From Ulva prolifera (Eukaryota; Chlorophyta; Ulvophyceae; Ulvales; Ulvaceae), in NCBI GenBank assembly GCA_023078555.1, contig CM041201.1, forward strand, positions 6,765,172 through 6,829,171: a stretch of 64,000 nucleotides of DNA. Reading direction: 5' to 3'. Shown here piece after piece: positions 1-9,357 of the stretch. The notes under the pieces are model-generated. The model did not search any database and was not told where the DNA came from. It saw nothing but the letters and a program-made list of their open reading frames with translations. How positions within the stretch are numbered: the first letter of the stretch is position 1; every line of letters begins with the position of its first letter. The position numbers were made by a program, and so were the translations under genes.

Positions 1-968
1 AGCAGCAGCCAGGCCCATGGCGATGGGTATATGGATACCTCCCGAGATACGTACACGCGCCAAGCCTCTTCCAGCAACGTTCAGGTTTTTTCTGCTCACA
101 ATACAGTGCGTCCCCTGACCCATTTAATGTCTTGAATCTTTCGTTCCGCATTGGTTACCTCTCTCGATTGCGTGTCCCGCACGTCACAGCCATTCGCGCA
201 ACACTGCAATGCATGAAGCTTTGCACGTCGCTTCTCCAGTGCAGTCTGGCGTTCAGGCAGTGAGCTGTAAGAATCCAGGAGAGCTGAGCAGCAAAGCCAA
301 AGTGGCGAGTCACACATCAGGGGAAGCACTGCAGCCGGCAGCACCTGCAATTCCGCGGAATTTGCAGCATCCCAGATGCTTGTATTCAGGCCTGACCCAC
401 GACTCAAGAACCAGCCAAGCCACCCACAATACACCGCGGAGTCATTGTAGCACAGTGCAGGCACAGCACAAGAGGGACAGTACAGCCAAATGTGTGTATG
501 GAAATTCGCGCGTGTGCCGTGCCTGCACCTTTGTGACACTAAACTGTGGTTTACTAGGAATGACGCATTTCTGCGCCACATAACTGCACAATTGCCGCAA
601 GTGTCCACCACCAAGCGGCACCCTCTGCAGATCAACCCGGCCAGCTGCGTGTCGGCTCCGCGACGGCAGCTACTGAACAGCTACAGCGCCAACGTGGCGA
701 GTGCGGAAGCAGTTGGGCACTGCATTACTCGCAAAAGGCCATCGGCGTCCCAAAGGGTTCGCCTGGATCAAACACATAGCTAGCTGCCACAGCAGCCTCG
801 GGCGTTAGCACACGCCTACTTGCGAGGGGTGCTGCTCCCTGAGCATGCCAAGCATGTCCCACTGACGCCAGAGACATACACCAAGGGCAGCCCAGCCGCC
901 CATGCATCCAGGGCTGCTGGTGCGTTTTCCTCTCCAGGCGGAGCTCCCAACAGGGTGACACTCTAGAG
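1..968. other. no recognisable gene
   Basis: Both strands were read. Open frames here are short, overlap each other and show no family motif. The right part is the downstream flank of the retrotransposon fragment; its frame stays open on the minus strand to about 805, but the protein similarity fades below about 969. Confidence 0.5.
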
Positions 969-1420
969 TGCTATCCATACATACCACCGCCCTGCCGGTA
1001 ATTCCAGCTAAGGATTGAAGGCCCGCACGGCGCACATGAGCATTCCCTTTGCACAACGCCACACTCAACCGGCGCAAAGCATTCGTCACAAACACACGGC
1101 GGTCCACCACACCGGACCGAGACGCAAAATCCGCCAGTTGATTCAAGTGATCCATAGCAGGCTGTCCCAAGCGACCATGCGTCTCATGCGACAACGGCAC
1201 AAAACTATATGCATCAGGGTCGTACAAACGATCAGCATGGCGTTTCTGCACGTCCCGCACCACCGCAGCACCCCCGTCCTTCCGAGCTGCCCGGCCGCAG
1301 TAGGTATCAGCACAGGGGTTCACAATCGACACATCCCCTATGCACAAAGGGTCATCTGGCGGCATAAACATGATGTCCCCCATCTTGTCCCGGGCCAACG
1401 TCCTGAGCACCTCCTCCAGC
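969..1420 (-). mobile_element. Non-LTR retrotransposon protein fragment (C-terminal part)
   Basis: The minus-strand frame around 1605-805 contains a block that I recognise from the C-terminal end of reverse-transcriptase polyproteins common in green algae and dinoflagellates. The pattern is ADTYCGRAARKDGG, then FVPLSHETHGRLGQPAM, then a leucine-rich stretch NALRRLSVALCKGN. Only this tail is convincing. I cannot find the catalytic reverse-transcriptase motifs upstream on the minus strand, so the copy looks 5'-truncated, as is usual for LINE insertions. It has no role in the neighbouring genes. The family call rests on remembered conservation, not a search. The alternative, a low-copy host gene, seems unlikely because the flanks have no compatible exons. 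Confidence 0.65.
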
Positions 1421-1605
1421 CCCTCCGTCTGCGCGGCAGCGGCCTGCACCCCAGGCCCTGCCACACCCTGGCCACCTCCTACAGCCGCCGGCGCCGCAGC
1501 CTGCCGGCGTCCGGCAGGGGTCGCCCCACATGGGCACTGTGTCCAGCATCGGAATCGGCGGCCTATACAATATAACAAATGGAACATATATAAATGCATG
1601 CGCAT

Positions 1606-2832
1606 CCTCGGGTCTGCATGCCAGGTCCATCGCCTGAAGCGGGCCCGCCGCAGCTGTGTTCCCCCTGCGGCGCCACTCGCAGCGGCCTCTGCCTGGAGAT
1701 GATACTTGTGGTGTGTTAAACGAGGGGAGACGGTGGAGACATTCGTATCTCCGCTCTTGTTCTAGGTGTCTGGTACTGCGCTTTGGTGCTGTGACATGCA
1801 ACGGCCCGCGCCCCTGTGACTTGCTCTGCTTGCACCGGGGCATGTGGGGCCAGCACGTGATCCAAAGGCACTTGCCATTGGAGACGCACTTGCACATGTA
1901 CGCATGCGTGTAGCTTCGGAGCGGACGCTTCTTAAGTGACCGAGGCGTCTTGCGCAGGGGGGGGGGGGGGCTGCTACATGTCCGCCTGACAATGTGTGAG
2001 CTGTGCGCTTGACCTGGACAGCCTTCGCCTTCACGGTCTTAGCAGTCCGCAGCCTGCCCTCGCCATGTCTTGTTGTCACCGGCATGCTTGGGCTTATGCC
2101 ACACCACATACACGGTGTCATGCGGGATTGGGGCCCCATGACTGCTGGTCGTCAGCACGCGTGTACAATGCTCGTGCCCATATGGATATCCATGGCCGCC
2201 TATGATATGCGTACGTAGCCCCTTCTTGCCTTAACAGATGTGATCTTCCCAGGCACATAGTGTATGCATGGCACACTCATCAGGCCTGCATTAGCGAGGC
2301 GACTCATGGTGAAGTGGCCGTCCAGTACGTAGTGCCCGGCGGAACAGTGGCTGAGTGAGTGCATTTATGGCTGTGCCTCTGCATGTGCGTGCCCGCCCCA
2401 TTTAGGTGGCTATGCTGCTGCATGACTCCACCATGCTGCACGGCGGACGGGGGCACGCCTGGTTGACATCGCAAGGACTCGAGTCTCCGCAGCAAAGCTG
2501 GACATGCATGTGAGCTGCAGTGCACAACACGGACAGCCTGCACAGAATGGTGCAAGACCTCCCTGCACGCATATGTTGTCTTCGCCACTGTTTCAGCCTG
2601 AGTGCCGGTTTCGATCGCGCAGAAAACTGCACAGAAATGTCCCGGATCGCAGGCAAAATGTCGCGCGTCGCTGGGTTCTTTCCTGACCTGTGTTGCGATC
2701 CGTACCTCCCACAGCCAATTGCTTCACTGATCTGTGCAACATGTAGCTGAATGCGATTCTGCATGATGTCTCCTTGACCTGTATCAACTCTGGGAAGCAC
2801 AGTGCCGACTCAGCGGTTGACACCACCCAGAA
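1606..2832. other. intergenic DNA upstream of the Nudix gene
   Basis: A G homopolymer lies at about 1959-1970. Short frames on both strands carry no recognisable domain. The last few hundred bases presumably include the promoter and 5' leader of the gene at 2833, but no defined element can be named. Confidence 0.5.
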
Positions 2833-5036
2833 ATGGATAGCACTCTAGGCGAGTTCGAGAGATTCCGAATCAAAGAGCGGAGCCACCTCTCCTCGATGCC
2901 TGTCAGCAATGAAACAAGCGTTCATGCTGCTATTTGGAACGACAAGCGAGGGACGGAAACAGCGGCGATGGGACCCCTGATTCCCAGCGACCACCTACCT
3001 TTCCACGGCAACCCCTTGGACAGGTCGGGCACAGAAGAATGGGAACGCGATCATCTACCGGGAGCGCTCAAAGGAAAGGATTCGTCACAGTTCCTGCCCG
3101 TCAATGGACGCTCCGTGTTTGGAATGAAACACATGGACTCTAGCAGCCGGGTAGAGGTGAGCCCAGCACTCCTGCCCTCCCAGCAGCCGTGCATGCACAT
3201 AAGACAGGCCCACCTGCGCAGCCTGAAATCGAACATTTGGGAAATGTGCAGAAGTTCACACTGTTCTGGCTCAGTTCGGCTGACTTCCGACAGCAAAAGA
3301 ATGGTCTCTTTCCGGATGCAACCACACACCTGCTCGGGAAAGCAGATGAGGCAGGATGGCGCTTTGTGGTCAGCCTCAGCAGCGATACGCAAACAGCTCT
3401 CCGACAGCTTCGCCAGCTGCAACCAAAGCTGTGTGCAGCAGACGTGCGGGAGCTGTGTTTCATAGCGGGCCAGGAAGACCTGGCCATCGCAGGCCAGGCT
3501 GTGGCAATTGCCCAATGGCACCAGGTACTGCCCAGCTTCACCCCCATCAAAGTGACATAGCGTCCACCCATGCCGCTGTATGCCCCAACATGGACATCAA
3601 GCGGGTCCAACTTGGCCACACCGCTGGTTGCGCAACGGCCGCACGGTTGTGTGGGTATACATTGCGCCAATGCCGCAGACAGCAATGGATATTCTTTCCA
3701 GCTGCCGAAGCTACACGAGTGTGCGTGCCGCAGGTGAACCAGTTCTGCCCGCAGTGTGGCAGTCCATCAGTGTCAGCTGTCTTGGGAACAGGGAGACAAT
3801 GCACAATGAGCAAGGGCCATGCCACGCTGCGCCCGTCTGTGTCGCCAGTCGCTGTGGCTCTGGTGCAATCCCCCGACGGCCAGCGGGTGCTGCTTGTGCG
3901 CACACAGAGCATGCGGCCACAGATGGTGAACTGCGTCTCAACATGTATTGATGTCTGCGAGGGCGTGGCTGAGGTGCGCAGAGCCGCTTTCACACTGTAA
4001 CTCAGCCATGCGATGTCGCTTGAGGCTATGCCTGCAATGCCACCAGGTACCAGTTTGTGCCGTCTACAGACATGCTTTATCCGCAGTGGTCAACAAATGT
4101 ATGACACATCTTCCCAATGCACCCGCCGTAACATCTGTTGAATCCTCGAGCAGAAATGTATTGATTGGAGGCATCGGACTCTGGCCACGCCCCGTGACTT
4201 TGAATGGATTTGGCATGGTCACTTGCGCAGCGGCATCAGGTGCTGCCCTTGTGAACACCCGCGAGGGATGCCACAGTCATGTGGCGGCAACTGGTGTGAG
4301 ACCGGATGGTATTGTCATCTTCGAGACGCCTGTGCGAGGCTGCTTTGCAAAGGCATGCCCGGATCTAATGTTGCTTTGTGATACAGGCTGTCCACAGGTC
4401 TCTCTGGAGCTTGCTAAGGCTGAAGGTGAGTGATGTACATGTCCATGGGTCGCAGCCTTGGGCAGCGGGACTTGCTACTGGTTCAGAGCTGCTGCTGGGG
4501 GCAGTTGCAACAGCAGAAGACACAGAAGTGTTGCATGATTCCAGTGAGGTGTGCCACTTACAAAAGCTGCTGAACTTCTTCACGTAGATGTCTGATGCCA
4601 GTCTGGTCTGGTGTTGGTGCATGTGGCATTTCGATTACCTGCGCCTAGGACAGCTGACCAAGCTGATCACTTAGCAGTGCTATTTTCAAGCGTCTTGTTG
4701 GCCTCTGTTTTTGCCGGTCAACGGAAGTGTGAGCTTGTAAATTTCCGAAGTCTTCACATCTGCACTCGCTGCTGCGTACGTACAAGGTGTCACACTTTTT
4801 TTGCAGCACATCATTTCTTGACGTGGGTGGTCACTGCAGTCTGTGACAGGACTGGTCTGTAGGTTGAAGAAGCTCACTGGTTCTCCAGGCAAGCACTGCA
4901 AGCTCTTTTGAAGGGCTCAGCTGTTCCAGAACACCCGATTAAGACAGGCTTCTTAGATCCTGAAGCTAAGTTCTTCCTTCCCCCTCCTGTGACAATGTCT
5001 CACGCTCTTCTCAAGTACTGGGTCGAACTGCCGTGA
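2833..5036 (+). CDS. NudC/NUDT12-like Nudix protein with degenerate Nudix box
   Basis: Five exons join in frame to about 400 residues: 2833-3156, 3222-3524, 3734-3973, 4387-4548 and 4863-5036. Family landmarks run in order: the N-terminal FHGNPLDR motif; a ...IAQWHQ helix; the zinc ribbon FCPQCGSP (only the first Cys pair is clear); RPSVSPVAVALVQSPDG, typical of the start of the Nudix fold; the NADH-pyrophosphatase signature SQPW; VEEAHWFSRQ; and a C-terminal MSHALLKYWV helix. The family hydrolyses NAD(H) or de-caps NAD-RNA, often in peroxisomes or plastids. Here the segment that aligns without gaps to the Nudix box reads RSLWSLLR where REVxEExG is expected, so the metal-binding glutamates are gone. 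The intron between exons 3 and 4 holds no alternative exon with paired Glu codons. There is no peroxisomal SKL tail. It is either a non-catalytic relative, or one exon is wrongly modelled. Confidence 0.85.
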
Positions 5037-5930
5037 AAGCTCCTCCCTTCCTTGGCACCCCGGATCACCTCCATGCACCACTGTAGGCACGCCAAGGAAG
5101 CACTGAAAGAATGCATTATGGCAGTGATTCGATTGTGCTTCTGCCATCACAGCTTACCATCACTCTGTAGATGTGATGGCGGAGGTCGCTGGTGGCAAGG
5201 GCATGCTAGATCCGAAATCTGTGCCTCGAAACAGTGCCAGGTAAGGCAAGATCCATATGCTTTTGTTCTGGAGAGTGTCACAACTGCCACAAGCAGAGCA
5301 GTTGTGACACCCTCCAAAACAAACGCATATGCGTATTGCCTTGAAGTTGTTTCATGTTCTGCTGCCAAGGCACATGTCATTAGATATGGGTAGAAGTAGC
5401 TTGGGCGCGCTCAGTCGGCATGCCTCATGGTCCTGAGTGGAGGAGCAGCATCTAGGCTCAAACTGCTTTTACCGGGCCTTTACAGGTGGAAGACATCGTT
5501 GTGAGCAGAGACTGGATGTGGAGCACAGCTACGCCGAGCTCCTGCAGTGAAGTCCATAGCTGTGCATGCATGCAGCATTAGACAAATGAAGTCTATTGTT
5601 CATAATGGGCGTTGTGAGGGGCATGGTGACACGCTCTGGGGAGCCTGCAGACTGCTGTCACGTTCTCAGTCCTGTGAGCATGCCAGCACAGGCCTAGTGA
5701 AATGCCCTGGTTGCTCCCTCTTTACAATCCTGCGCAAGCTGCTTGTGGCTTCTGTAGACACATGTGTCCACATAACCTATGCTGTTCAACTTCAGGGCCT
5801 GTGGTACACCGCTGTCTCCATGCCTTTGCTAAATGCGGAAATCGTAAATCTCTGCAGAGGTGTAATCACGGCCTAGGCCTTGGGGCGGGCACTACTGGGA
5901 ACGGGTGGGCGCACAGAGTCGGCTGCGCTT
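5037..5930. other. 3' flank of the Nudix gene, no further gene
   Basis: Apart from the hairpin repeat at 5254-5331, no exon-like stretch or domain is seen on either strand. Confidence 0.5.
5254..5331. repeat. Near-perfect hairpin inverted repeat (MITE-like)
   Basis: Two 34-base arms (5254-5287 and 5298-5331) are reverse complements with only three mismatches, separated by a 10-base loop. The core is GTGTCACAACTGC against GCAGTTGTGACAC, and both ends carry CATATG. It lies about 220 bases past the Nudix stop codon, probably in the 3' UTR or flank. Its size and symmetry suit a miniature inverted-repeat element or an RNA hairpin. No target-site duplication could be identified with certainty. Confidence 0.8.
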
Positions 5931-6011
5931 GTGAATGATTGGGGAAAACTCTAACTACTGTGTAGGTAGGGTGAATGATTGGGGAAAACTCTAACTACTG
6001 TGTAGGTAGGG
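5931..6011. repeat. Perfect 40-bp tandem duplication
   Basis: The 40-base unit beginning GTGAATGATTGGGGAAAACT occurs twice, at 5931 and 5971, with no mismatch, and a partial third start (GTG) follows. No reading frame depends on it. The identity means it is very recent or an assembly or sequencing artefact. Confidence 0.9.
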
Positions 6012-7137
6012 TGTGTGGTCGCAGTTTTCCATCTCACATCGCTGAAGTACGTGTCTGCCCAGGCATGCGCAAACATCATGTGGGGCGCCGCGGCGAAGGG
6101 CAGACTGTTCATGACATCAACTCGTCAGATGATTCGACTCTGCAGAGATTAGCATGTCTGACACGCGGATGCGGCCGATCAAATCCACTGCACGCTACTG
6201 CATAGCGCAGTTATGTTTCGCGTCGAAAGGGGCCCAGCAGCCTGCCAGCAGCCCCCAATCGCACCCAGACCACCAGGCTGCCAGCCTGCCAACTCCGGTG
6301 GCCAAACTCCAGCCTGAAACTCGCATGTGCCATCATGCACCACACAGCCTCAAACTTGACACAAGTACCACTCTATATCTGCAGATCATGTCTACTCATT
6401 TTCAGCTGCATCGAACACCTCTGCGTGACCTCGGCTCTGGTAGCTGTCGGCCCAGCGTGATTGTGTCCGTGCCACCGTTCTCTCGCAAATTCTGTGCCTG
6501 TGATGCCACAGTATGGCTTCATTTGACTAGCTGCTGTACCATACGAATTATATCATAGCAACGTGCTGTGTCTGACGTACAGCACCTGTATCCTCGTGTC
6601 GAATACGGCTTCTTCAGAGCGCAAGTAACGCGCAAGAAACCGTACCGTCGCATTGCCGGCTACATGAAAGCTTCCAACAGGTGCCTTACAGCGGTGCTCA
6701 TGGATGCCATGTTAATGCCGCGCTGCGTGCGCACACAGGTCCTACAAAAACGTGCATGTCGTGTGGGTGAAGGATCGCAGCCCGTCTTTGAACACACATG
6801 CGAAGGAGGCTGCAGCCGATGTCTGTCCGAAACTATAGCTGTAAGCGTGGATCAGGAACACGGGATATCTTGTTGCCAAACGGAACACCACCACAGTTGC
6901 CGTACAGGCGGTGTGTGCCTTACAGCCCAACTGCTGCAGCAGCATTGGTCCCCACGCTTGATTGCACTTGTTTCAATGGATTCATCGCTGCCTCGTTGCG
7001 GGAATTAATGTACTGATCGCGAAAGACCGTGCCAGCACGCTGTCTCAACATAACTGCTCCACATCAAGGGCTGCAGATCTGCAGAAACATTGCAAACATG
7101 GCTGCCTATCCACCTCGCTGCATACAGCTGCACCTCG

Positions 7138-8151
7138 CTACACATAGCTCGACAGAATCCACAAAACAAGAGGTCCAATTCGATCATCGCTCAGACATCG
7201 TTGCAGAGCAAGAACATGCCTCTGCAACAAACTGGCAGTCATCAGCAGAGCAAGTGCAACACGCCCACCATTGATACTTGAGCGGGGTCTTAATGTACAT
7301 GCATAGGTACCGGAGTATGTAACCTCTGCAATGGAATGAGTACATGTCAACATGGGTGTGCTGTGCGAGAGTCTGGTGCGCACAGCACAAGCACGGCCCA
7401 TCAACATGCACGCAATGTGCAGCAGCTGCAGCTGAATATTGGCAGCCATACTCCTTGATACAGGTGCATCTACATATTCAAATGTCAGAGATGTGTGATC
7501 TCCAGTTCCAGAGCAGTGAGCTGGGGTGTGCTGTGCGAGTGCCGTAAATTTGCCGTATTGTGTGCCAGCACAAGCGCAGACCATCTCCATGCACGCAATG
7601 TACAGCAGCTGCAGCTGAATATTGGCAGCCATACTCCTTGAGACAGGTACATCAACATATTCAAATTTTAGAGCTGTGCGACCTCCAGTTCCACAGTGGT
7701 GAGCTGGGGTGTGCTGTGCGAGTGCCGTAAATTTGCCGTATTGTGTGCCAGCACAAGCGCAGACCATCTCCATGCACGCAATGTGCAGCAGCTGTAACTG
7801 AATATTGGCATCCATAGTCCTTGAGATAGGTGCATCCACATATTCAGATTTCAGAGCTGTGTGATCTCCAGTTCTAGAACGGTGACCTTGGGTGTGCTGT
7901 ATGAGTGCCGCAGATGTGCCGATCTGTGTGCCGGCACAGGCATATACCAACGTACTGCACTCAATGTGCAGCTGAAGCTGCTGGTTAGTCGTCACAGTCC
8001 TTGTCATGTGCAGAAAAGCTTGGGCCTCTATTGATGGAAGCAAGAATGGACAGGCGGTACATGATTCTGGGCTCTCTAGAGCTGAACTGCATTGCTCAGC
8101 ACCAGTGCCTCCTGATCCGGCTGAAGGACAGCAGCTGCAATCTTTGTCCAT
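7138..8151 (-). CDS. Open frame encoding ~61-residue tandem repeats (uncertain gene)
   Basis: The minus strand is open for 337 codons across the 183-bp tandem array. Each unit encodes 61 residues with recurring elements CACAGTQYGKF, LAQHTPAH, EYVDAPVSRSM and NIQLQLL. Because 183 is divisible by three, every copy reads in one frame, and changes between copies are mostly conservative (for example VDVPVSRS, VDAPVSRS and VDAPISRT). The plus strand of the same array has stops. I recognise no domain. It could be a repetitive secreted or structural protein, part of a mobile element, or a chance open frame maintained by a stop-free unit. No start context or splice structure supports it. Confidence 0.3.
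   Translation of the reverse strand: MDKDCSCCPSAGSGGTGAEQCSSALESPESCTACPFLLPSIEAQAFLHMTRTVTTNQQLQLHIECSTLVYACAGTQIGTSAALIQHTQGHRSRTGDHTALKSEYVDAPISRTMDANIQLQLLHIACMEMVCACAGTQYGKFTALAQHTPAHHCGTGGRTALKFEYVDVPVSRSMAANIQLQLLYIACMEMVCACAGTQYGKFTALAQHTPAHCSGTGDHTSLTFEYVDAPVSRSMAANIQLQLLHIACMLMGRACAVRTRLSHSTPMLTCTHSIAEVTYSGTYACTLRPRSSINGGRVALALLMTASLLQRHVLALQRCLSDDRIGPLVLWILSSYV
7354..7995. repeat. 183-bp tandem repeat, about 3.5 copies
   Basis: The anchor GGGTGTGCTGTGCGAG (GGGTGTGCTGTATGAG in the last copy) recurs at 7354, 7524, 7707 and 7890. The last three starts are exactly 183 bases apart and the first spacing is 170 because that copy is degenerate. Copies 7524 and 7707 are almost identical, while the outer copies have diverged, the usual gradient in a tandem array. 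Confidence 0.85.
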
Positions 8152-9051
8152 TCGAAATTATACAACAGCTGCTCCTGTAGCTTTGTAGACGGTGCATGTC
8201 AGCTGGTGTGTGCAAGCGGGTTGCTGAGTTCTGCTGAGTTCTTCTTGAAACAGTCGTCGCAGCACATCCATTGCATCAAGCCAAAGAAGTCTACGCAAAT
8301 GTAAGTATATTCTGTAAACTGATATACAAACTGCAGCCCGCAATGATAGGCTGGACACCGATCAGGCAGAAACAGTTCTGGATGGACCTCCACCACTGGA
8401 GGATATCATGAATTTCTATTGCATGATAGGATAAGCTAGAGATTTTCTCACCGAATGCAGATCGGAGGCAACTGCATTCCTTTTGCTCTGCACTCAGCTG
8501 GAACTGCATACTCCACACATGAACGATGGAATCTACGTGCCGAAGTACAGATGCAGCGATGCCACTTGCAGGACCAGATTAGCCATATACAGGAAGTTTT
8601 GTACATACTGGTGTCCTTGGGACGTTCAGTGAGCGGCAGCGGTGCAGCAACGGTGTTGCCTGGCGATCACCACACCATCGACCATTTACGTCGCGTACAA
8701 AAAGCATCAGGTGTAGCAGCGAATCAAACTAATCTATGCTGTGTCATCACCAGCACAAGCTTGTGGAGAGACAGGTTGCACGGGCACCCCCACGCTGGCG
8801 AGCGGGGCCTACAGCTACCAGTGGCGAGATCACTCATAGACGCTCGATGCGGCTGAAACTATGCAGTAACAATATTGAGACATAGAGTGGTACTTGTGTC
8901 AAGTTTGAGGCTGTGTGGTGCATGATGGCACACGCGAGTTTTAGGCCTGAGTTTGGCCACCGGACTTGGCAGGCTGGCAGCGTGGTGGTCTGGGTGCGAT
9001 AGGGGGCTGCGGGCATGCTGCTGGGCCCCGGTTAACGCGAAACATAACTGC

Positions 9052-9357
9052 ATAGCGGGGTAACAACGCATGCGTACGGACCAGCGGCCCCAAACAGTAC
9101 GATTCACAGCGTTGAACGCGTCGGCACCCTTTGTGTCAGCAGTGCACGCCCCTCCAGCTAGAAGCGGCGCTCTCTTGCAAGTGATGTACTGGAAGAGGTG
9201 TACAGATGAAGTCGTTTTCTGCGATCGGGAAAGGCGAAACGAGGCCGCGTTCGGCAGGTGCACATCGCTTCACGCCGCTCTGCTGTAATCACTGGCGTGA
9301 GTAGGTTCTCAAGCCGACGCGATAATCAGGATGAGTTGAATTGAGCGAGCGAGTAAC
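9052..9357. other. no gene seen
   Basis: Short stretch between the right inverted-repeat arm and the first possible exon of the coiled-coil gene. It may hold that gene's promoter, but no defined element is visible. Confidence 0.4.

Larger units (their letters stand above)
6207..9051. mobile_element. Segment bounded by ~175-bp inverted repeats
   Basis: The left arm (about 6207-6380) and right arm (about 8876-9051) are diverged reverse complements. Shared landmarks are GCAGTTATGTTTCGCGT at the outer ends, GGGGCCCAGCAGC, CACCACACAGCCTCAAACTT and CACAAGTACCACTCTAT at the inner ends. The 2.5 kb between them contains the 183-bp tandem array and minus-strand open frames but no recognisable transposase. 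It may be a non-autonomous DNA element, or two opposite insertions of one short repeat. No obvious target-site duplication was seen at the ends. Confidence 0.6.

Noticed and set aside
2833..2848. 16-base identity between the Nudix start and the end of the retrotransposon fragment (minus, about 960-975)
   Set aside because: A match of this length is expected about once by chance in a window of this size; no extended homology surrounds it.
3974..4000. Read-through of Nudix exon 3 (AEVRRAAF) as the real Nudix box
   Set aside because: It resembles EAVRREV superficially, but it needs a one-residue deletion and hits a stop at once. Splicing to 4387 gives a gap-free alignment and restores SQPW.
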